DNA of 13,471 nt. Source: Amylibacter sp. (GTDB lineage Bacteria; Pseudomonadota; Alphaproteobacteria; Rhodobacterales; Rhodobacteraceae). The translations under genes and the position numbers were made by a program. The stretch spans positions 1-13,471 of the forward strand of contig JALWOO010000701.1 in assembly GCA_027083485.1 (NCBI GenBank). The letters run 5' to 3'. Positions 7,156 to 13,471 of this stretch are shown piece after piece (within the stretch, counting starts at the first letter, position 1; the number at the start of each line of letters is the position of its first letter). The notes beneath the pieces are model-generated. The model was not told the origin of the DNA, did no database searches, and saw only the letters and a program-made list of their open reading frames with translations.

Positions 7156-7911
7156 GTGGAGTTTCATTTCAAATCGCAAACGGTGCGGGTGAATGTACCG
7201 GACAAGGCGGCGTTGTTTGCAGCGGTGCGGGAACGTTTTGGCGCGCAACAGGGTTTTGCGCTGGCGACGATCAATCTGGATCATCTGGTGAAAATGCGCC
7301 GCTCGGATGCCTTTGTATCGGCCTATGTGGCACAGGATTTCGTGGTGGCGGATGGCAACCCGATTGTGTGGTTGTCCAAGCTGGCCAAACAGCCGGTGGC
7401 GCTGTTACCGGGGTCCGAATTGGTGGTGCCGCTGGCGGAACTGGCGGCGGAATGCGGCGTGTCAGTGGCGTTGCTGGGCAGCACGGATCAGGCGCTTGCA
7501 GCGGCGGCGGACGGGTTGCGGGCACGGGTGCCGGATTTGCAAATCGCCACACAGATCGCGCCGCCTTTCGGGTTTGATCCCGACGGTGCCGATGCGGATG
7601 GTATGTTCGGGGCTTTGAATGATTCCCGTGCCGGTCTGTGTTTTCTGGCGCTGGGCGCGCCAAAACAGGAAATTTTCGCCGCAAGGGGGCGCGTGCTTGC
7701 GCCTGCCATCGGCTTTGTGTCCATCGGGGCGGGGCTGGATTTTATTGCCGGCACCCAAACCCGCGCGCCCGTCTGGGTGCGGCGGCTGGCGCTGGAATGG
7801 CTGTGGCGGATGGCGTTGTCGCCGCGCCGCCTGTTCGGGCGCTATGCCTCTTGCGCGGCAATTTTGCCGGGGCTGGCGCTTGACGCATCAAAGCAATCTC
7901 GGCGCGGGTGA
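7156..7911 (+). CDS. WecB/TagA/CpsF family glycosyltransferase (GT26)
   Basis: A 251-residue glycosyltransferase of the family that adds a second sugar (N-acetyl-mannosamine or a related sugar in WecG and TagA) to a lipid-linked first sugar. The family pattern is complete: ATINLDHL (37-44) with Thr38 and Asn40, ADGNPIVWLS (65-74) with the conserved Asp66, PGSELV (85-90), GAPKQE (167-172) with Gln171, and GAGLDFIAG (191-199). It ends in a basic, aromatic tail RAPVWVRRLALEWLWRM (203-219), which in this family helps membrane binding. Start is GTG 7156, supported by GAGGG 6 nt upstream. It is the only plus-strand gene in the window, lying between two minus-strand operons. Its last 24 bases overlap the 3' end of the convergent SDR gene. 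It probably adds an early residue of the same repeat unit, but as a separately transcribed gene it may be regulated independently. Confidence 0.93.
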   Translation: MEFHFKSQTVRVNVPDKAALFAAVRERFGAQQGFALATINLDHLVKMRRSDAFVSAYVAQDFVVADGNPIVWLSKLAKQPVALLPGSELVVPLAELAAECGVSVALLGSTDQALAAAADGLRARVPDLQIATQIAPPFGFDPDGADADGMFGALNDSRAGLCFLALGAPKQEIFAARGRVLAPAIGFVSIGAGLDFIAGTQTRAPVWVRRLALEWLWRMALSPRRLFGRYASCAAILPGLALDASKQSRRG

Positions 7912-8631
7912 GCGGCGCAGCAACAACTTGTTTTTCAGCCGCCGTTTCAGGGATTGCGGCGGCAACAGCTCGCGATCCATTTCAAAGGTCACCCCGTTCA
8001 GCGACGCATCGTGCCAGAGCGCCAGTTTCGCGCCCCATTTGGCGGCGGTTTCCGGTGGCAACCCGTCCGCAATTCCCATGCCGGTGGCCAACATGCCGGG
8101 CAGCCAGTCGGTGATCACGATATCGGGGAAGCGATCCCCCAGATCGGCCACCAAAGCCCGGGTCAGGATGCGGCCGGCACCTTTGGACACGCTATAGGCG
8201 CTGCTGGCGGGCAGGGGGGCGATATCGGCAAAGCTGGCCACATTCAGAATGCGCCCCTCGCCGGTTTCCACCATAGTTTTCAGCGCCGCGTGGCTGCAAT
8301 TCACCATGCCGCCCAGATTGATCTGTACGGTGCGGGCGAAGCTCTCGCCGGTTTCATCCAGAAAATCCCGCCGCGGATAGACGGCGGCATTGTTGATCAG
8401 CACGCGCACCGGCCCGATCCGGGCAAAGGCATCCGCCACCGCCTGCGGGTCGGCCACATCCACCGGCATCGGGGTGAAATTACCGGCCAGCGCGGCGGTT
8501 TCCTGCAAGGCATCCAGCCGCCGCCCGAAACCGATCACCGGCATCTGGCGCGCCAGTTCCACCGCCAGCGCCCGCCCAAGGCCGGATCCGGCACCGGTGA
8601 CAACAGCGATTCCGTCGGTCAGGTCACCCAT
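7888..8631 (-). CDS. Classical SDR family NAD(P)-dependent oxidoreductase
   Basis: A 247-residue classical short-chain dehydrogenase. Cofactor loop TGAGSGLG (12-19), NNAA (80-83), structural Asn105, and the catalytic triad Ser133, Tyr146, Lys150 (the latter two in YSVSK) are all present. ATG 8631 is chosen over an upstream in-frame start at 8676 because AGGAG sits exactly 7 nt before it and it starts the protein just ahead of the first beta strand. It overlaps the GMC oxidoreductase gene by 8 nt, so the two enzymes are made together. A plausible but unproven role is reduction of a keto-sugar produced by the GMC enzyme. The basic C-terminal tail (228-247, rich in Lys, Arg and Leu) could bring it to the membrane. 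It is the last gene of the right-hand operon and overlaps the convergent GT26 gene by 24 bp. Confidence 0.9.
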   Translation of the reverse strand: MGDLTDGIAVVTGAGSGLGRALAVELARQMPVIGFGRRLDALQETAALAGNFTPMPVDVADPQAVADAFARIGPVRVLINNAAVYPRRDFLDETGESFARTVQINLGGMVNCSHAALKTMVETGEGRILNVASFADIAPLPASSAYSVSKGAGRILTRALVADLGDRFPDIVITDWLPGMLATGMGIADGLPPETAAKWGAKLALWHDASLNGVTFEMDRELLPPQSLKRRLKNKLLLRRSPAPRLL

Positions 8632-10192
8632 GGGATTTCTCCTGTGCAACAATATGATCCGCCACCCGCAGGGCATTGGCGGCGATGGTCAGGCTGGGGT
8701 TGATGCCCATGGAGGTGGGCATGAACGACGCATCCGCCACAAACAGATTGTCCAGCCCGTGCGCGCGACAATTGGCGTCCAGCACGCTGTTGGCGGGGTC
8801 ATCGCCAAAACGCAGGGTGCCGCTGGGGTGGCCGAAATTCAGCTCCGGCTGCTGGCCCAGAAACGCCAGCCTTTGCCCGCGAAACCCGCGTTTGATCGCG
8901 CGGCGAAACCCGCGATGACGCGCCAGCAATTCATCGCTGAAACGGTATTCTATGCGGATCCGGTCGGGTTGATCCGGTTCCAGAAGCACACGGTTTTCCG
9001 GATAGGGCAGGTCTTCCAATATGCCGACAAACACCTTGGCATTGCCAAACAGCCGCGTGGCGATGGCGGCGGGAATGCGGGTCAGGTTGCGCAAGGGTTT
9101 CAGACCGGACAAGACCGAGCGGTCAAACATCATGTTCAGATAATGCACGATTTCCCCATAGGACGCATCCAGCCCCAAGGCCTGCACCACGCCGAACCGC
9201 TGCCCCGCATGGAAATAGAAATCGCGCAGGGCGATGGCTTTGCTGGCCCCTTCAAACCCCTGTTTCGGCCAAAGGGCGAACATCTCGTTCACATGAAACA
9301 TCAGATTGCGCCCCACCTGCCCGCTGTCATTGGCAAGCCCGTCGGGCCAGTCCCCATTGGCCGAAGCCAGCAACAAACGCGGCGAGTTCAGCGCGCCGGC
9401 CGCCAGCACATAGTGTTTGGCCCGCAGGGAAAACGCCTGCCCGTTGCGGATGACATCAAGACCAGTGACACCGTTGCGATCGGCCTTCAATGCGGTGACT
9501 TTGCAGCAGTCCAGCACGGTTGCCCTACCGGTTTCAAGCGCCGGTTCTACACCGGCGGAGCGTCCGTCCATCTTGCATTTGCGCGGGCATTTGAACCCGA
9601 AACACTGTTTGCAATCCGGCAGAAAACGTGCCGCCATATGGGCCTGATAGGGGTGCAACCCGCCATCGCGAAACCCCTGCATCAGGGCGCTGTCCCCGAC
9701 CGAGGGCGCGGGCGGCGTGGCAAGGGTGGCCGGTTCCGGCGACAGGGGGTCCGGCTCTCCGCAGATGTGATAGGCCTGTTCTGCCTGTTCAAAATAGGGG
9801 CGCAGGGCGTCATAGCCCACCGGCCAGCCGCCGGTCGGGTGCGGACGGTCGGGCGCGGGTTCCAGATCGTGACGTTCGGGGCGTTCCAGCGTGGCCGCGT
9901 AAAACACCGAAGACCCGCCAACCCCCGATCCGAGGGCGGCGAAAAATTCCGATGTGCGCCCGTTGATCGTGGCTTTGATTGGGTCGGGCCAGAACCCGCG
10001 AACCTGCCTTGCGACCGGATCAAATACCGCGTCATTCAAGGTGGTCTGTTCACCGCGCGGCCCGCTTGGCCCCTGTTCCACAAACAGGACCGACAGGCCG
10101 GATTCCGCCAGCCGCCGCCCCATTGTGCCGCCCCCGATGCCGGTGCCGATCACGATCACATCCCAGTCGCGGGTTTGGATACCTTCGGTCAT
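8624..10192 (-). CDS. GMC family FAD-dependent oxidoreductase with four-cysteine cluster
   Basis: A 522-residue glucose-methanol-choline oxidoreductase. The FAD loop is GTGIGGG (16-22), the second FAD signature is ALGSGVGGSS (86-95), and the C-terminal part has FGHPSGTLRFG (453-463) with the conserved His455. NLFVADASFMP (482-492) follows, then Asn498 at the place of the second active-site residue (His or Asn in the family). Members oxidise alcohols or sugar hydroxyls to carbonyls. No signal peptide is visible, so it should act in the cytoplasm, unlike the secreted sugar dehydrogenases. Residues 194-206 hold C-x2-C-x4-C-x3-C, a pattern that some sugar-oxidising GMC enzymes use for an iron-sulfur cluster. 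Its start forms an ATGA overlap with the acyltransferase stop and its end overlaps the SDR start by 8 nt. I infer that it oxidises a sugar intermediate of this polysaccharide; the electron acceptor is unknown. Confidence 0.9.
   Translation of the reverse strand: MTEGIQTRDWDVIVIGTGIGGGTMGRRLAESGLSVLFVEQGPSGPRGEQTTLNDAVFDPVARQVRGFWPDPIKATINGRTSEFFAALGSGVGGSSVFYAATLERPERHDLEPAPDRPHPTGGWPVGYDALRPYFEQAEQAYHICGEPDPLSPEPATLATPPAPSVGDSALMQGFRDGGLHPYQAHMAARFLPDCKQCFGFKCPRKCKMDGRSAGVEPALETGRATVLDCCKVTALKADRNGVTGLDVIRNGQAFSLRAKHYVLAAGALNSPRLLLASANGDWPDGLANDSGQVGRNLMFHVNEMFALWPKQGFEGASKAIALRDFYFHAGQRFGVVQALGLDASYGEIVHYLNMMFDRSVLSGLKPLRNLTRIPAAIATRLFGNAKVFVGILEDLPYPENRVLLEPDQPDRIRIEYRFSDELLARHRGFRRAIKRGFRGQRLAFLGQQPELNFGHPSGTLRFGDDPANSVLDANCRAHGLDNLFVADASFMPTSMGINPSLTIAANALRVADHIVAQEKSHG
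8639..8643 (-). promoter_or_regulatory. Strong ribosome binding site for the SDR gene
   Basis: AGGAG on the minus strand, 7 nt before ATG 8631 and inside the 3' end of the GMC gene. It decides the start against the longer reading frame beginning at 8676. Confidence 0.75.
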
Positions 10193-12150
10193 GGCGCGAA
10201 CACCGGATCAAACAGGCGGCGCAGCATCAGGCCGGTGTTGTTGACCACATGGTTATTGTCGAAAAACAGGGCTTTGCCATCGCGGATCGCGGAACAGGTG
10301 TTACCGGCACAGAACATGTCCCACGGGTCCAGCAGGCGGATTTTGCCTTCGGCCGCCAGCGATTTGAAAACCGGTTCCGATTTCGCCACCCGCTGCAAAA
10401 CCTGTGATCTTGGCACAGTTGTCAGGCGGCGCAATTGCGTATCGTCAAGCCGCCCGTGGGCCATCAGGCGGGCCAGTCTGCGTGAATCATACCGGGGAAT
10501 TTCCGGCACCTGACGCAGCACGAAAACCGTGTCGAACTGTTGCGCCAGCGCGGTAAACGTGTCGCTGACGGCGGTGTCAAAATCCTTGCCGCGCAGGGCA
10601 ATCGTGTTTTGCGCGTCATTGCCCACGCCCTGCCCGTTGGCGTAATAGGCCCAGCGGCCGACCACCAGCAGCTTGCGGATTGTTGGCACCTGTTGCAGGG
10701 CGGATTGGATTCGGTTCAATGTGTCGGTGCAGGCGGCGTCTTCTTGCGGGGTGACGGCGCTTTCGGTTTTGCTGATCCCGAACAGGGGCGGACAACCGGC
10801 GTGCCAGATCAGCAGGCCGGGGCGTTTGTGTTCCTCTGCCGCCAGCGCGATGCCGGCCTGAAAGGCGCGCACATGGGAATCGCCCCAAACCAGCACTTCG
10901 GGCGGGCCTTTGGGACCGATGGGGCAGATTTCAACGCCTTGAAACGGGCCGGTGTCCGGCCAATAGCAGCGGCTCCAGTCTTGCAGGAAATCGGCGCTGG
11001 CATCGATGTGCATGCGGGTTTGCGGGCCGAACCTGTCGGGCATGCCGTTTTGCAGATACACCGCGCCCCCAAAGGCCAGCAGGCTGCCCGAGGCCACGAC
11101 CACCGCGCCGGCCAGTGGCCAGCCGTGAATGTTGGACAGGCGCACGGGACGTTCGACAAACCGCCACGACAGCGTTGCCAACCCCAGCGCCAGCGCGATC
11201 CAGAACAGGGTTTCAACCGTGCCATATCCGTCGCGGTAATATTTGGACAGCACCATCACCGGCCAATGCCACAGGTACAGGGAATAGGAAATCAGCCCGA
11301 TAAACACCGGCAGGTGGGCCGACAACAGCCGGTTCACCGGATTGGGATCGCGCCCGTTCCAGAGCAACAGCGCCGTGCCTGCCACCGGTGCCAGAACCTG
11401 CCAGCCGGGAAAACCGGCATCGGGTTGGATAAATAGAATGCCCGCCAGCACCAGCCCCAGCCCCAACCATGAAGGTGCAGCCCCGTGTCGCCAGCTCTCG
11501 CCGGTTTTCTGCCCGTGAATGGCCAGCAAAACCCCCGCCAGCATTTCCCACCCGCGAAAGGGAAACAGAAAAAACGTGGCGGTCGGGGAGTGCGGCGTGA
11601 ACCACAGGTTTGCCGCCAGAGAACCGGCAAACAGCAGCGCCAGCAGGGCAGGAATATGTCGCCGCCAGCGGGCCAGCAGGATAAAAGTGATCGGCAAGAA
11701 GATGTAAAACTGTTCCTCGACCGACAGGGACCATGTGTGCAACAGCAGCTTTTCATCGGCGGCCCCGTCGAAATAGCCGGACTGGCGATAAAAGATGATG
11801 TTGGAAAAATACAGGGTAGAGGCAATCAGCGCCTTGCCGAATTCGCGAAACTCGAAGGGCAGCAGGATGAACCAGGCGGCAAGGCCGGACACCAGCGCCA
11901 TGATCACAAAGGCGGGAGCCAGACGGCGCAGGCGGCGGGTGTAAAACCGCGCCAGTGACAGGCGGCCGGTGGCGACCAGCTCGCGCCAAAGAATGCCGCC
12001 GATCAGAAAGCCGGAAATAACAAAAAACACATCCACCCCGACGAAACCGCCGCCAAAACCGGGGATGGCGAAATGATAGAACACCACCGCCAGCACCGCG
12101 ATGGCGCGCAGCCCGTCTATTTCTCGGCGATAGGGAGGCGGGGTTGTCAT
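10189..12150 (-). CDS. Acyltransferase-3 family protein with C-terminal SGNH domain (OafA/YrhL-like O-acetyltransferase)
   Basis: Integral membrane O-acyltransferase of 653 residues, the usual length of two-domain members. The N-terminal part begins with YRREIDGLRAIAVL and the conserved His26 (7-27), continues with GVDVFFVISGFLI (38-50) and SLSVEEQFYIFLP (141-153), and has about ten hydrophobic segments to residue 366. The periplasmic SGNH domain (about 380-653) has GDSH (423-426, nucleophile Ser425) and the Asp631/His634 pair in FFDNNHVV. Such enzymes pass an acyl group, usually acetyl from cytoplasmic acetyl-CoA, across the membrane and attach it to a polysaccharide hydroxyl. The cysteines in the SGNH domain (395, 409, 453, 474, 614, 619) could form disulfides, fitting a periplasmic site. 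The start overlaps the rmlA stop as ATGA; the ribosome site is weak, so coupling is likely. It probably decorates the product of this locus. Confidence 0.92.
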   Translation of the reverse strand: MTTPPPYRREIDGLRAIAVLAVVFYHFAIPGFGGGFVGVDVFFVISGFLIGGILWRELVATGRLSLARFYTRRLRRLAPAFVIMALVSGLAAWFILLPFEFREFGKALIASTLYFSNIIFYRQSGYFDGAADEKLLLHTWSLSVEEQFYIFLPITFILLARWRRHIPALLALLFAGSLAANLWFTPHSPTATFFLFPFRGWEMLAGVLLAIHGQKTGESWRHGAAPSWLGLGLVLAGILFIQPDAGFPGWQVLAPVAGTALLLWNGRDPNPVNRLLSAHLPVFIGLISYSLYLWHWPVMVLSKYYRDGYGTVETLFWIALALGLATLSWRFVERPVRLSNIHGWPLAGAVVVASGSLLAFGGAVYLQNGMPDRFGPQTRMHIDASADFLQDWSRCYWPDTGPFQGVEICPIGPKGPPEVLVWGDSHVRAFQAGIALAAEEHKRPGLLIWHAGCPPLFGISKTESAVTPQEDAACTDTLNRIQSALQQVPTIRKLLVVGRWAYYANGQGVGNDAQNTIALRGKDFDTAVSDTFTALAQQFDTVFVLRQVPEIPRYDSRRLARLMAHGRLDDTQLRRLTTVPRSQVLQRVAKSEPVFKSLAAEGKIRLLDPWDMFCAGNTCSAIRDGKALFFDNNHVVNNTGLMLRRLFDPVFAP

Positions 12151-13037
12151 GGCTGCCAGTTGTCCGCATCCAGCAGGGCTTGCAGATATTCGCCATAGGC
12201 GTTTTTGGCATAAATGCGCGCCCTTTCCGCCAGCGCGGCCCGATCTATCCAGCCTTTTTCAAAGGCAATTTCTTCGAGGCTGCCGGTTTGCAACCCTTGG
12301 CGTTTTTCCAGCGTACGCACGAAATTGCTGGCGTCCAGCAGGCTCTCATGGGTGCCGGTATCCAGCCAGGCATAGCCGCGCCCCATGCGCTTCACATTCA
12401 GCGATCCATCGGTCAGATAGCTTTGCAGCAAGTCGGCGATTTCCAGTTCTCCGCGGGCAGAGGGTTTGATATGGCGCGCCCGCTGCGGTGCGGTGCCGTC
12501 CAGAAAATACAGGCCGGTCACCGCATAAGGTGACGGGGGTTTGGCCGGTTTTTCGATGATTTCGACAACTTTGTCCGCATCGTCAAAGGCGACCACGCCA
12601 TAGCGTTCCGGATCGGCCACATGATAGGCAAACACTGTACCGCCGCCGGTTTGAGTGTCAGCCTCTTGCAACAGCTGCGGTAGGCCTTGCCCGAAAAAGA
12701 TATTGTCGCCCAGCACCATGGCCGAAGCCGCGCCGTTCAGAAAATCCTCTGCCAGCAAATAGGCCTGCGCCAGCCCGTCGGGCGTGGGCTGGGTGATATA
12801 GGTCAGGTTCAGCCCCCATTGCGCCCCGTCACCTAGAGTGCGTTTGAACTGTTCCTGATCGTGGGGGGTGGTGATAATGGCAATGTCGCGAATGCCGGTC
12901 AGCATCAGGGCGCTGATCGGGTAATAGATCATCGGCTTGTCATAGATCGGCAACAGTTGTTTGGACACGCCCAGCGTGATCGGCCAGAGCCGCGAGCCGG
13001 TGCCACCTGCCAGAATAATACCTTTGCGGGGGGTCAT
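12147..13037 (-). CDS. rmlA: Glucose-1-phosphate thymidylyltransferase (dTDP-glucose synthase)
   Basis: First enzyme of dTDP-L-rhamnose synthesis, joining dTTP and glucose 1-phosphate to give dTDP-glucose and pyrophosphate in the cytoplasm. The 296-residue protein is the family's usual length. It shows the nucleotide loop GGTGSRLWP (11-19), SKQLLPIYDKPMIYYP (25-40), Asp111 in LGDN (109-112), EKP (162-164) and GRGYAWLDTGTH (219-230). The start is ATG 13037, with a GGAGG ribosome site 7 nt upstream; a longer in-frame reading to 13124 adds 29 unconserved residues. It overlaps rmlD by 4 nt and the acyltransferase gene by 4 nt. As in related enzymes, feedback inhibition by dTDP-rhamnose is likely but is not evident from sequence alone. 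Confidence 0.96.
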   Translation of the reverse strand: MTPRKGIILAGGTGSRLWPITLGVSKQLLPIYDKPMIYYPISALMLTGIRDIAIITTPHDQEQFKRTLGDGAQWGLNLTYITQPTPDGLAQAYLLAEDFLNGAASAMVLGDNIFFGQGLPQLLQEADTQTGGGTVFAYHVADPERYGVVAFDDADKVVEIIEKPAKPPSPYAVTGLYFLDGTAPQRARHIKPSARGELEIADLLQSYLTDGSLNVKRMGRGYAWLDTGTHESLLDASNFVRTLEKRQGLQTGSLEEIAFEKGWIDRAALAERARIYAKNAYGEYLQALLDADNWQP

Positions 13038-13471
13038 GATTGGGCCTCCAGTTGTGCCAGTACGGTTTTGAGGGCCGGTTCCCAGAGCGGTTGTTGCAGG
13101 CCGATACGGGCCAAACCCGTGCAATCCAGCCGCGAATTCAGCGGGCGTTTGGCAGGGGTCGGGTATTGGGCCGTCGGGATGTCGGTCACGGTGATTTGGC
13201 GGTTGGAAAGGTCGAATATCCGGCGGGCGAAATCGGCCCAGCTGACCGAGGGGGCACCGGAAAAATGATAGACGCCGGACAGGTCCGGTTGCTCCACCAA
13301 CTTGCGGGCCATGTGGACACAGGCGCGGGCGATATCGGCGGCGGCGGAAGGGCCGCCGATCTGGTCGGCTACGATGGTCAGGGCATCGCGGCTTTGCGAC
13401 AGCCGCCGCATGGTTTTGACAAAATTGCTGCCGGTGGCGGAAAACACCCAGGAGGGGCGCAAAATGGCATG
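13034..13471 (-). CDS. rmlD: dTDP-4-dehydrorhamnose reductase, C-terminal half, cut by window edge
   Basis: Last enzyme of dTDP-L-rhamnose synthesis, reducing dTDP-4-keto-rhamnose with NAD(P)H. Only the last 145 residues are in the window. The visible part opens with the family's ILRPSWVFS segment, then GSNFVKTM, ADQIGGPSAAADIA, a GVYHFSG segment and the C-terminal RPLNSRLDC, all in the order expected for RmlD. The Rossmann loop and YxxxK lie upstream, outside the window. The reading frame is open to the right edge, so an apparent TTG start at 13462 is just an internal leucine. Its stop overlaps the rmlA start by 4 nt, giving the order rmlD-rmlA; rmlB and rmlC are expected further upstream. 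Confidence 0.94.
   Translation of the reverse strand, partial: HAILRPSWVFSATGSNFVKTMRRLSQSRDALTIVADQIGGPSAAADIARACVHMARKLVEQPDLSGVYHFSGAPSVSWADFARRIFDLSNRQITVTDIPTAQYPTPAKRPLNSRLDCTGLARIGLQQPLWEPALKTVLAQLEAQS
13045..13049 (-). promoter_or_regulatory. Strong ribosome binding site for rmlA
   Basis: GGAGG on the minus strand, 7 nt before ATG 13037 and inside the end of rmlD. It settles the rmlA start against the 29-residue-longer reading frame. Confidence 0.75.

Noticed and set aside
7048..7284. A 78-codon minus-strand frame across the divergent spacer and the GT26 start
   Set aside because: Mostly antisense to the GT26 gene, no ribosome site and no recognisable motif.
7888..7911. Possible bidirectional terminator between the convergent GT26 and SDR genes
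   Set aside because: The stretch is coding on both strands and lacks a stem followed by a T-run on either strand.
8390..10513. A 707-codon plus-strand open frame antisense to the GMC and acyltransferase genes
   Set aside because: Its translation has no family motif, is rich in Gly, Arg, His, Gln and Pro, and crosses two well-supported minus-strand genes. It is a shadow of G+C-rich codon bias.
13460..13462. TTG as the start of a short gene at the right edge
   Set aside because: The frame stays open to the window edge and the residues before it continue the conserved RmlD segment, so it is an internal leucine codon.

Overview
The window is part of a surface/exopolysaccharide biosynthesis locus, almost certainly from an alphaproteobacterium and most likely the Rhodobacterales (Roseobacter group). 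The basis is high G+C, the typical protein signatures, the form of the CpsD-like kinase, and tightly packed genes with ATGA and 8-13 nt overlaps. This lineage call rests on recognising the protein families, not on a marker gene. All but one of the eleven genes are on the minus strand, and every gene-sized stretch is accounted for. I see no RNA genes, CRISPR array, insertion sequence or convincing rho-independent terminator.

Right-hand minus-strand operon (13471 down to 7888): the C-terminal half of rmlD (runs off the window edge), rmlA, an acyltransferase-3/SGNH O-acyltransferase, a GMC-type FAD oxidoreductase and a classical SDR. Neighbours overlap by 4, 4, 4 and 8 nt, so this is one translationally coupled unit. 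rmlA and rmlD indicate dTDP-L-rhamnose supply; rmlB and rmlC would be expected upstream, outside the window.

Centre: a single plus-strand gene (7156-7911) encodes a WecB/TagA/CpsF (GT26) glycosyltransferase. It converges on the SDR gene with a 24 bp overlap of 3' ends. It diverges from the left-hand operon across a 159 bp AT-richer intergenic region, which is the best promoter candidate region in the window.

Left-hand minus-strand operon (6996 down to 1): a Gfo/Idh/MocA oxidoreductase, an extended-SDR (epimerase/dehydratase-type) protein, a GT4 and a GT2 glycosyltransferase, a large fusion protein (Gfo/Idh/MocA plus extended SDR in one chain), and the N-terminal part of a CpsD/CapB-type bacterial tyrosine kinase (runs off the window edge).

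How the genes fit together: nucleotide-sugar supply (RmlA/RmlD), sugar remodelling by an unusually large set of oxidoreductase domains (six domains in five genes besides RmlD), residue transfer (GT26, GT4, GT2), O-acylation (acyltransferase-SGNH) and control of chain length/export (BY-kinase). No initiating phosphoglycosyltransferase, flippase, polymerase or Wzz/Wza gene lies inside the window. The most noteworthy points are the Gfo/Idh/MocA-SDR fusion sitting in the same operon as the same two families encoded as separate adjacent genes, and the coupled GMC-SDR pair, whose GMC member carries a four-cysteine cluster.
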